Below, in pieces: positions 35,730 through 44,978 of a stretch of 64,000 bases of DNA. The first letter of the stretch is position 1. Every line of letters begins with the position of its first letter. Origin of the DNA: Ceratothoa steindachneri (Eukaryota > Arthropoda > Malacostraca > Isopoda > Cymothoidae); assembly GCA_963969495.1 (NCBI GenBank), contig OZ018322.1:156332848-156396847 (forward strand), written 5' to 3'. A program made the translations under genes and the position numbers. The notes beneath the pieces were generated by a model that searched no databases, was not told the origin of the DNA, and saw nothing but the letters and a program-made list of their open reading frames with translations.

Positions 35730-36000
35730 GTGCAAGACGTCAGCGCCGGTCCTATGCCACCCATTACTAAAAGAACACTGCATAGCATGAACATATGGAA
35801 CAAAGTAGCACTAAAGAAGTTTGGCAGCGGAGGGCATAAAACACGTTATCTGGTCCGACGAATCATATTTCGGCCTGTATGTGAATGAAGAACGGCATCA
35901 TTTTCAACGTAGATCTCATATGGCCTTCAAGGAAGACTGGAGTAGGGTGCGGTTAAAGCTTGAAAAGTCTCTATGGTGAAATGGGGGTGGGGGGGGCAAT
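35730..36000 (+). pseudogene. Tc1-like transposase fragment
   Basis: Plus strand. VIWSDESYFGLYVNEERHHF (~35,846-35,905) is the block holding the first catalytic Asp of Tc1 transposases, in the form 'viWSDEs.F'. It is followed by a short RRSHM stretch. The upstream part resembles 'ARRQRRSYATH' of the preceding linker. No other catalytic block was found, so only a fragment is present. Confidence 0.55.
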
Positions 36001-36519
36001 TATCCGAAAATGGGCCCTTTGGTTTAGGCGTAAATATTTTGATTAGTATGCTTTCATCGATCTTTTGACGACCGGGTTTTGCTGTTTGCGGTTCGTCTTA
36101 ACACGGAACGTTACAATCGAATCCCTGTCTTCCAAAGCAATAGTTTCTGAATCTATTTTGGCAATCTTGAATTAAATTATGTGTATCATCGTGGTTCAGG
36201 TTCGTGTCTCTAATTTAGTGATTTTTCAATATTTTGTGAGTCACGATATGATCTCGTTCTTCAACTCTTTATATACCTTGGATGAATCTATCTGGACTGA
36301 GATTTTGTAATTTTCATTTTGTCCTTATAATTAGAGGGCTTGATTGGTTTGCTCCCTTAATTAGAGTTCTGGCAAACACTTAGAGGTCCATTCTTAGAGA
36401 TATGATCGGCGTGCATCTGGATGTAAATAATTAAATTAATAATGGATACATAATAACTTTCAATGCGCACTCTCATATTTAAAAAATTTGCGTCATTTTT
36501 TCACGAAATGATCTCAAGT

Positions 36520-36920
36520 TTAAACTAAACTAAAGCTTTTAATAGTGTTTATCTTGCTTTCTAAAAAGCCTTTAATGCCATTATATAGAAAAGACACAAT
36601 AAAAGCTACAAGCTCTAGGAATATAAGGCAGCGTATATAAATGAATTCAAAACTAAAACTGTTATCAGAGAATATTTTTAATATATATATAAAAGATCTT
36701 GACAAGAATTTATTATGTAAAGTTCCAAATTTTATGCTGACATGAAATTTAGTACAAGAGCAAAATAACAGTGATAGTGATGATTTGAATAATTACTTAG
36801 ATGGATAGTAAAATGTTCGAAAAGATGGCAATTGCAATTCAACTTACAAAAGAGTAAGCTAATGTACATAGGTCATGATAATCGTATAAGTTTTATGTAT
36901 AAGTTTCAGACACTCTCAAT
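36520..36920 (+). pseudogene. CR1-like reverse transcriptase fragment (plus)
   Basis: Plus strand. After a degraded 'DFKKAF' block (~36,535-36,580) come IYIKDLDKNLLCKVPNFM (~36,682-36,735), which lines up with IYINDLDNGVFSTISKFA of the complete CR1, and stretches matching 'LN..l..W...WQLqFNl.Kck.m..G' at 36,760-36,870. Stops are frequent. It is the opposite strand to the fragment at 34,985-35,420. Confidence 0.55.
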
Positions 36921-38060
36921 ATGAAAAAAAGGATTTAAGTGTAGTATTTCATTCTGATTAAAATCTCTTTGAGGTCTTAGCCCTCTTCTATCTACTTTAC
37001 AACCCAGAAATGCATTAGTAATTTAACCTTACTTGTCTAACGACAAATAAACTTTTTCATTGGTAAACTACGTCAAGGGTCAGGTCACAATTTTGCTGAA
37101 ATAAACATCTCCTCTTTGACCAACAATATCAAAATGGAATACCTACCTTCCAGGTTGAGCTAGAAGTAAAGGAAATCCACTATTTTTGTGCCTGGACGAG
37201 CTCCAAATCTCCTGCGAGATAAAATGATTCGGTCAATTGACGGATCCATAACAGTTCCTGATCTACCTCATTCGAAATATGAGGGACGAAAGCATTTCAG
37301 CTCATTGTGCTCTTGTTGTCTCATTTATTCCCGACTCTCAGTGCCCACTTGACTCTGGAGTTTTCTCTCTTTTCATGACTTGATGCTCACTTTGGCATTC
37401 CCTGTCAATGAATATGACTTATTAGCTCCTATAGTGTGTCTTTTAGCTTTCCACCCCCAAATGCCCCTAAAATATTGCAATTCTCTCGCTTTCTTTCCTT
37501 TCCTTATTTCCCATAATCTGATCAACCACGCAGTTAAATAAACAACCAAGCATTAATAGGATACCACATTCACTTTTTCAACTTTATACAATGTTAGATT
37601 ATCATATACATAATTAAGGCTCATTAAAAGCTCTTCTATTTCTGACAAAATCATAATAAGTTCTGGTGCCGTTTTTGAGATACAGGGGGTTGTTTCAGAA
37701 CCCCCCTTGAAACCTGATATAATATAAATGGCTATAGAATTACTAAAGATTAAGCATTTGAACTCAATTCACATCTAAATGATGTACCTATGATTTAGTT
37801 ACAATTGGAAATCAGTTTTCTTTAGTTCAATTAATATTTATGTTAATGGTGAACTAGAACATATATTTTTCCGACAACGTCAACTATAGGCTTTGTTCTT
37901 AGTTGGAGGTAGGGGGTGTTATGTGAATAGTAGGAGTTTTCTGAATACTCTTAAATTTAGGTCAATCTATATTCAAATGATGCAAAAAATATAAACTAGT
38001 TCTTAGGTGCCGGTTTTCTTTAGCAAATATTTGAATCGCACGGTACTCGTAGAGCGAAGC
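36920..38060. other. AT-rich spacer, nothing recognised
   Basis: No supported ORF, repeat or RNA gene. Confidence 0.4.
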
Positions 38061-38770
38061 TGAGCGCTAAAAGCTTTTACCTCCTTGATGAAATGCTAAT
38101 CTTTGTAGTAGGGAAAAGGATAACCAAAACTTCCCACCTACATCTTTGGAGACGAGTAAGACCGGTGTCGGGCGACAAAAGCTAATTCCTCTCTGCGCCG
38201 GAAGCTTTCTTTCAGACGTATGTGCCTTCCAGCGATTGAGCATGAAAAAAATGGCCGTCATATAAAGACCCTGGGTTTTTTGAAAGATCGGCAGATTGAG
38301 TTTGAGATCTCGTCGCCTTCAGTCCAGATCGTCTATCTGTTTCCCAAAGTCCCTGGTATTCGCGTATACCATCGAGATGGATCTCACCAGGCAGATCCAT
38401 CTCTTTTATGAAGGCTTACTCTGTTCAGAGCAAAGCCTCAAATCGTTTTGTCCCTGAAGGACTGGCCGGGATCCTTCTCGTCTCATCAGAACCTTTTCCC
38501 TTCAAGAATCTCTAGTTTCCCGTATGAGATTTCGCGCCGAGCCGCGTCTGATTCTCGATTTCTAGAGGTTACAGTTCTCTGGAGCAGAGGTGCCTTCATC
38601 CGTCTTCAAGGAAGATCGTGAACTCGTCTTCTGCCCCCCTTCCTTTATCCTCGTCACCATCAGGATATTCCGCCGAGAATCTCGACCATTTTCTGTCTCT
38701 ATTACTCCACGCCGACTCGCTAAAGGAGTCCACTTCCTCGAGGACTCCATTTAAGGTAATTCGATTGCAT
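38060..38770. other. GC-richer block of unknown origin
   Basis: This block stands out from AT-rich flanks. Both strands carry overlapping short open stretches, none with a domain I recognise. On the plus strand a frame open from 38,552 reaches ATTTAAG/GTAATT at 38,755, a good splice-donor form, with a Ser/Leu-rich translation (SSSAPLPLSSSPSGYSAENL). It could be the GC-rich part of an unrecognised element or an exon; I cannot decide. Confidence 0.3.
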
Positions 38771-40143
38771 CTCCCGTTAATCGACCCGCTTTCCGACTTT
38801 TAAATATTCCTTCTGTATAACTGATTTGTAGTATCCAATTTAAAAGCTAATTAATAAGATATTAACATTACCCGATTGCCGATTTCCTATAGTCTCTCAG
38901 TATTATTCCTTTTTAAATTTCCTATATTTTTCTATGTATATATATTTTAACTAGTGACTTATTAAAAAATATATTTTTTTTTTTCACTCTTTGAATATAT
39001 CCTTGAACTGTAACTTGGTAAAATAATTAAACGCTATCGGCCCCGGGAATAAAATCGCACTCTTATACCTCGTAATCAATGGATTACTTTTACGAAGTGA
39101 ACGTACTTGTATGTAGTGAAGGACGCGTACGTACATTAGAGGATGTATGTGTATGTAACTGTATATATACATATTCTTGTGGCTTTTATCTCATTCCTTC
39201 CAACAATAGATACATATATCTATATATAGGCGCATTGTCTGGGGAGTGGCCTATTCCTCGACAATTAGGATAGAGATAAGACTAATGGGTGCTCGGGCAA
39301 CTTTAAAGCGCAACTCTACTGAACTTGCCCAACCTCATAGCAGATATCAAGGCTGTATTGGGGCCAGGAGAGCACGTAATCCTTGAGATGTTCTAAACAA
39401 TGGATTAGTCTTGGGGAATAAAAAATACCCCACCTGAAACATGTGACTGATCCATAGTTTCCTTAAGCGTTTGGTATGATATGAATATCATAATCCATTT
39501 TGGAGTTCTTAGCGAAATCGAAGAGTCTCACCAGATACGATATAACTCTGCTCATTTGGACCGTTTAATGCAACCATTTAGGGATAAAAAGGAGCATTAA
39601 TCAATAAAAGAAGAGTTCTCTTTCATCAAGAAAAGGCGATACCTTGAGTTTGAAACAATCACAAAGTTCGAAACATCCTTAAAGAACTTTTTTAAAGATA
39701 ATAAAGTTTGAAACAAGCTTAAAAACATTTTTAAAGTTAAATGACTTTTAGAAATATGACAGCTAGGGAGGCAATTTTTAAAAAAAATTTCCTATTAGTT
39801 CAAGTGTGACTTTGGATGTTATAATAATCTTTTTGAAAAATCTTAGCATAATGAAACCTTTTGAAATTTAAAGCTATAATTCAATGTTTTAAGCATTTTT
39901 TTTAAGAAAAAGATTTGGTAAAGAGAGAGATTCAAAGAGATTTTCCAAAATTATTAAAATTGAGGTTAGTTTTTCGTATATTAGAAGCTTTGATCAAAGT
40001 TCTTTCTAATAGTTCGAAAAAATGAATATGATTAACAAATGTTTTGGAATTAATAAAAAGACAAATCATGAAGTCCGGGCAATGGAAAATTCATTAAAAT
40101 TAAAGCAGAATTTTTTGTATTCTTTGGTATATAAACTCAAATG
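38770..40143. other. AT-rich spacer with short TA/TG-rich tracts
   Basis: TA- and TATG-rich stretches near 38,930-38,985 and 39,130-39,230. No supported gene. Confidence 0.4.
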
Positions 40144-41085
40144 TAGGATGAGGAGGGGAAATACCAACCCAGGGCGAACACCCACCGAATGATCTGGTAC
40201 GATAACTGTTTCAAATTGCCCGCCGCCACTCACCACCAACACAGCACCCATCCTCCATGAACAACATGAGATCAACAGGTTTCCGCTTTGACGACGTCTT
40301 TGTTTACTAGGTAAGAAAATTGATTTTTCGGATCTCTGTTGTTATTTTTCCACGGTTCTCATATAGTGTCTCACGTCGGTGAATATGCGTTATTGTTTTG
40401 AATTAAGTTTCATTACGATATTCAGCAATATTACCATGTTATCGAATGAAATGAAGTGCATCTTTTCGAAGTGGCTACCATAGAATTGTTGTGAAAAAAA
40501 TGGTGGTGCGGGAGAACATCCGCTGCAACAAGATACGTGAAACTTTGAAAATTCGATATACTTTGAAATACTTGCAAAAACATAACAAAAAGTGACTGAT
40601 TATGTATATTATCCTGAAAGTAAATGGTAGTGGTGAACTAGTGCATTTAAATGCAGTGGAAAGTTTTTTTTAAGGGGTAAATTTAAAGGTGATTTTTAGT
40701 GAATTATGATGCAATATCAGTGTCATTATGTTATAATCACATAAAATAACTATAATATAAGTGATTTAGGTTATTAGAATGACTCTAGGATTAATATTCA
40801 ATTTGCAAAAAAGGTTTTACTACCGGTTGTATGCGAGGCATGGCAGTCGGTGTACCCCCAAATCACTACGACTTTTTAAAAAATTATTTAAAATATTAAT
40901 AAGGGTTTAAATACTGTAATATTAGTGTAATATATAGCTAATTGCTAATATAAAATACACAAGACTCATAACTATTGAACTAAAAACAGGAAATTCGTTT
41001 TTGGAGGGTCAACTTAACCGATTTATATGTCTAATTTCATTAACTCTTTCAGATCTAGCCTACTTCCTTCTTGGAAACCTGATCA

Positions 41086-41226
41086 TCATACCTCGCAAGT
41101 AAGTCCGGAAAAGTGACAAGCAGCTCGACCTCACTAACCTGAAGGCTGTATTAAGCACCGGGTTGCAACTGATTGCAGCATCAAAGTGGCTGCTGAGGAA
41201 TTCGGGGTGAAAAAACAACTCTTGTG
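41086..41226 (+). pseudogene. pogo-like transposase exon 1 (HTH)
   Basis: A VRKSDKQLDLTNLKAVLS stretch then, one frame over, IKVAAEEFGV: the 'k.....l..Av..v......aAr.fgvp.sTl' layout of the pogo/psq helix-turn-helix that binds the element ends. The start codon position reads ATA and a TAA follows shortly after, and one A is missing in the A run at ~41,210. It ends at the donor CTTGTG/GTAAGT. Confidence 0.55.
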
Positions 41227-41451
41227 GTAAGTTTAAAAATTCATTTATTCTATTTAGGCTACATCAAATGTCTGGAATTCACTTCCAGACTCGTTTAACA
41301 CTTCCTCTTTTAAAAAGCAAGTCTGCCAGCATTTTCCGAACCATATTTCATTTTTTTTTTACCTTATTTTGTAGCCTAGATTTATAGATTTTAACTTTGA
41401 CATTTTTTTAGCAAGGGCCTTCTAAGTCCTAATTCATTTCTTTTGTTACAG
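41227..41451 (+). other. Probable intron 1 of the pogo-like transposase
   Basis: Starts GTAAGT and ends TTTCTTTTGTTACAG. The coding blocks on either side belong to neighbouring parts of the same protein family (HTH before, HTH-to-DDE linker after). The frame joins if the one-base loss in exon 1 is allowed for. Confidence 0.55.
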
Positions 41452-43229
41452 GATACTTTCAATCAGTCCAAGAAGTTGTCTGACGGGGTTACTTGTGTGC
41501 CTGTGCAGCCTCATACTAATAGGGTTTTCTCTCCACAACAGAAGCTGCACATAGTGGAATATAGCATCCAAGCTGCCAAGATGTTATATGGACTGCCTAT
41601 AAACGAGGTGCGAATGATGGTATGCCAGTATGCAAAAGCTTTTGGGAGCCAGACCATCCCTGATGCCTGGGAGAAGCACAGAATGGCAACGCGAGACTGG
41701 TACTAACTGTTCATGGACCGTCATCCAAACCTTCTGTTGAAGGGTCCAGAAGGTATGTCGATTGCCATGATTGTGGCCTTCAACAAAGTTAATGTGAAAA
41801 CGTTCTTTAAGGATTAGGCCTTAGCTATGGAAAAGTAAGAATTCATTCCGGACCGGATACAAATTTGTATGAGAGTTCTTTGTCCACAGTTATGAAGCCT
41901 GTTAAGGTTGTGTGTACGGGAGGTTAGCCAGTAGCCAGGCAAGTAACGTGGGAAAGAGGGGACACCATGACGTTTGTGGGTATGATAAATGCTGTGGGGA
42001 AGTATATCTCTCCAGTGTTTATAATTTCCAGATGCAGATGGAACCCAGCTTCAAGAGGAATACGATCTTCGGTTCCTAAGGCATATTGCATCCTAATGGC
42101 TGGATGAACGGTGAATGCTTCGTGCAGACACTTCAGCATCTTCATGAGAAGTCTGGTTCTTCTGTAGAGAACATGATTCTTCTTATCATGGACAATGCTG
42201 AATATCACATGAACATTCATGGTGTGGAGTTTGCAATTAAGAATGGTGTCGTGATTGTTACCTTGCCTCCACATACGACAGATAAAATTCAGCTATTGGG
42301 TGTGAGTGTGTTGGGTCCCTTCAAGACGTTTCTGCGTGGCCTACTGAATAATCCCTCTCTCATGCACCCTAGCGAGCACATAACAGTAATCCAATTGCCA
42401 GAGTTCTTCTGTGAGGCTTGGACTAAAGCCAGTACCCCTTCCAAATTCTCGGTGGTTTCAGGTCGACTAGTATCTGGCCTATCAATCACAGCATCTTCTC
42501 AGATGATGCGTTTATAGGATCACAGGTAACAGAGCGACCTGCACACTTGTTAATTTTGCAGTAGAAGTTACTCCAACTTTTTCTGGTGGAGAGGAGGGAC
42601 TAGCTGGAGGCTATAACTCAGAAGTGGACCTTTCTGATCCGTCTCCCATGCATCTAAATGATGATCTGTTCCCTGCTGATGTGATGGTGGAACCCCGCTC
42701 CTATGGAGACCCTAGTACCTTCCGTGACCCTGCCACTTTTGGCCCTAGCACTACTGAACTTGCCACCCCAGGCCGTAGCATTGCTGACCCTGCCATCCCG
42801 GGCAATAGCACTGCTGACCCTGCCACCCTAGACCCTAGCAGCTCAAACTTTGCCTCCTCAGAGATCACCCGAGAGAGTGTCATGGCCTTTCCCCAAGGCT
42901 GCACCTCGTCCTTATGGAAAGGGACGTAGGAGGGTATGGGGCTGTATTATGACTGAGAATGAAGAGGCCATCACATATCTAAGGAAGAAGGCAGATAAAA
43001 GGAAAAAGATAAAGAAGAAAAAGAAGGCAGCGGCAAAAAAGAGGGCATTAGGAAAGAATAAAAAGTTTGCAAGGCGCAGAAAGTCCTGCCTGTAGAGAAA
43101 GATAGTCAGGAGGAAGACGTTGATGTTGTTCTTATGTAGCTTGATGACTCCTCAGAGTACTCAGATGAGGTGGAGGACGAGGACAATTGGACAGAATTGT
43201 CATACCCTTTTGCAGAGAAGGCACCAGAG
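41452..43229 (+). pseudogene. pogo-like transposase exon 2 (DDE_1 and C-terminal linker)
   Basis: Linker/CENPB-type region first (PQQKLHIVEYSIQAAKMLYG, EVRMMVCQYAKAFG, WEKHRMATRDWY then a stop; in relatives 'gWl..F..Rh'). The catalytic half is open at 42,086-42,517: HPNGWMNGECFVQTLQHL, NMILLIMDNAEYHMNI (second Asp in 'llDNh.sH' form), VVIVTLPPHTTDKIQLLGVS (third catalytic position; 'lPPHtsh.lQPLDv', with the Asp replaced by Gly), VLGPFKTFLR and FCEAWTKASTPSKF. The first-Asp block near 41,900-42,060 is frameshifted. After 42,600 comes a Pro/Ala/Thr-rich segment with repeated DPAT/PGxS units, then a Lys-rich stretch (KRKKIKKKKKAAAKKRALGK) resembling a nuclear localisation signal, and an acidic end. 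Confidence 0.75.
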
Positions 43230-43361
43230 GTGAGGGACTTGACATTTTTGCACCCAAAATTTATCAATTATCATAATTCATTATCAGGACTAGCCTAATC
43301 TGGCATATACTCGTATATTTATTTTCTTTTTGTTTTATCTCAGTTTTCAATTCTTTTTCAG
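43230..43361 (+). other. Probable intron 2 of the pogo-like transposase
   Basis: Starts CCAGAG/GTGAGG and ends TTCTTTTTCAG/CTGCGG. Removing its 132 bases joins an acidic stretch in phase 0 to the FVLVELNLEEG domain. Both splice sites fit consensus. Confidence 0.6.
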
Positions 43362-43680
43362 CTGCGGGACTTTGTTCTTGTTGAGCTGAACCTGGAAGAG
43401 GGAAGGAACGTGGGCACATTGGTGTGCTCTGTTGCCCAGGATCTTGGCCATCCTGGAGGTTGGGAAACTTATTCTTTCATTCCTCCGCATGAAGTCAGCT
43501 TTCTTCAAGGACACCTTTACCTTCCTTACCATCTTGGACGAAGCGTCTGCCGAGCCAGGACAGTGTAAGGGTCTCCTGGTAGCCACCACGGGCGCCGCCA
43601 AGAGGCAGACTGGCCTGGTTAAGGTGTATCCCGCTCTGATTGCCTTTAACATGTACTTCAGAACCTGTAGTAGCCTACAG
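43362..43680 (+). pseudogene. pogo-like transposase exon 3 (C-terminal small domain)
   Basis: LRDFVLVELNLEEGRNVGTL, then after a one-base frame change KLILSFLRMKSAFFKDTFTF and ILDEASAEPG. A 'd.VLV.......v...Vg.Vl......e..V.FLr......F.fP...D' pattern is found at the C-terminus of large pogo/Jerky-like transposases of invertebrates, where it looks like a beta-barrel, chromatin-reader-type fold. That recollection of the family is from general knowledge, not a search. The piece is frameshifted and therefore inactive. Confidence 0.5.
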
Positions 43681-44319
43681 GCTATGGTATTTATTTGTAT
43701 ATAGTTTTATATCTTGAATTCCCTCTATTTGTATGTAATTAGGCTAAAAGTTGCTCAAATATACTTTGAGGTGTCTTAAGTTCCCTTTTTGTTTCAAATA
43801 GCTGTTAATAATTCATAAAATTTCATGAAAATTCAAAAAATGATTTTGTCTGCCAGAGTTAATTTTGTTTTGGCAAATAAATGTTAATTTTTTATCTGTT
43901 TATCTTTCATTTCATCACTTAATAATGATGGTGATGGCTAGGGTTATCATATATGTTGATTTCAGGCCATAAACAATGTTTTTTGTTTATGAGCTTCAAA
44001 ATTAAGGGTCAATGTTCCCCCACACCCTGGTTAGTGTTCCCCTGCGGTGGGGAAATACCGACCGAGGTCTCTCAAATTTTGAAGTGCCAAAAATGACGCT
44101 TATTTTTTTAGTTGAGGATTTATGAGTATAAACATGTTGTGAAGTTTGTTTTGGTCACTGTTTGCACTCGCTCAGGTATAAATGAAATTTTTATGTAGGT
44201 TTTTCTACTAATAGGTCGGTGTTCCCCAACCCCACCCTACATGAGTCTTAAAGAGTTCTGAGGATTGTTTTTTCCCTATATACAAAAAAATCCCATAAAA
44301 GTATATTTTTTCCTTTAGG

Positions 44320-44546
44320 CCTATAAAATAGGCTTGCGCTTCACCAGCAGAACAAAGGTCTGCCTGTTAAGCGCATGCGCCCATTGAAAGAAAAAGTGGC
44401 GAGGCCTCTCTTCTTGGGCACCCATAATCCTATATTTTAAGAACAAGATTTTTTGAAGGTTTGAATAAGATTTTTTCATTTAGTTCGGTTGTCACCTAAG
44501 TAAATTTAATTTTTTATCAAAGTTATTTCTTATAATTCTTTTATAA
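44320..44546 (+). repeat. Dispersed repeat, copy 1 (cut by the CR1 array)
   Basis: AAGGTCTGCCTG...GTGGCGAGG..CTCTTCTTG (44,356-44,420) followed by CTATATTTTAAGAA...GATTTTTT (44,432-44,456), TTAGTTCGGTTGTCACCTAA and TTTTTTATCAAAGTTATTTCT. The blocks recur at 51,653-51,860, 52,160-52,230 and 55,985-56,290. It stops where the GAA tail of CR1 copy A begins. Confidence 0.6.
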
Positions 44547-44978
44547 GAAGAAGAAGAATTACAGAATCTAGGACCAACAAAGACCCTAAGGTCCGCTCGA
44601 GGCTAGTCCGCTACACTACATCCGAAACTACGATACACACTTATCTACGAGTGTATCTCTAACATGCTATATTTTTTTTTTTTTATTTTTAAATATATAA
44701 TCTACTGTACACACTTATCTACATGTGTACAATGTCAAGCATATTAACTACTTCAACCTAGGAGGGGGGGGTGATAGAAAGTTTTTCTTCTCAACTTCCG
44801 CAGCCCTCGACTGCTAGTGGTGAAAATCTAGTTATAGGATAGGCGGAAAAGAAAATGGATATCTAAACTACACATGCAAGAGAAATCGCTGGCATCATTT
44901 TTAGTCATCATTTTTACTCTCGTTGTTCCTCCGCTCCAAACTCCTTTTGCAAAGACTTTATTATTTACTGTGCTCAGA

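Larger units (their letters stand above)
40146..44237 (+). mobile_element. pogo-like DNA transposon with both ends (4.1 kb)
   Basis: The left end GGATGAGGAGGGGAAATACC and the right end (read inverted from 44,237, GGGTGGGGTTGGGGAACACC) form an imperfect inverted repeat of about 24 bp continuing into CRACC. Each is flanked by TA (40,144-40,145; 44,238-44,239), the duplication expected for pogo/Tc1. GGGGAAATACCGACC recurs just inside the right end (~44,049), probably a subterminal binding site. The interior carries a DDE_1-type transposase in three exons on the plus strand. Confidence 0.75.

Noticed and set aside
42624..42929. Pro/Thr-rich ORF as a separate secreted or mucin-like protein
   Set aside because: It lies in the transposase linker between the DDE domain and the Lys-rich segment of the pogo-like element, with no signal peptide.
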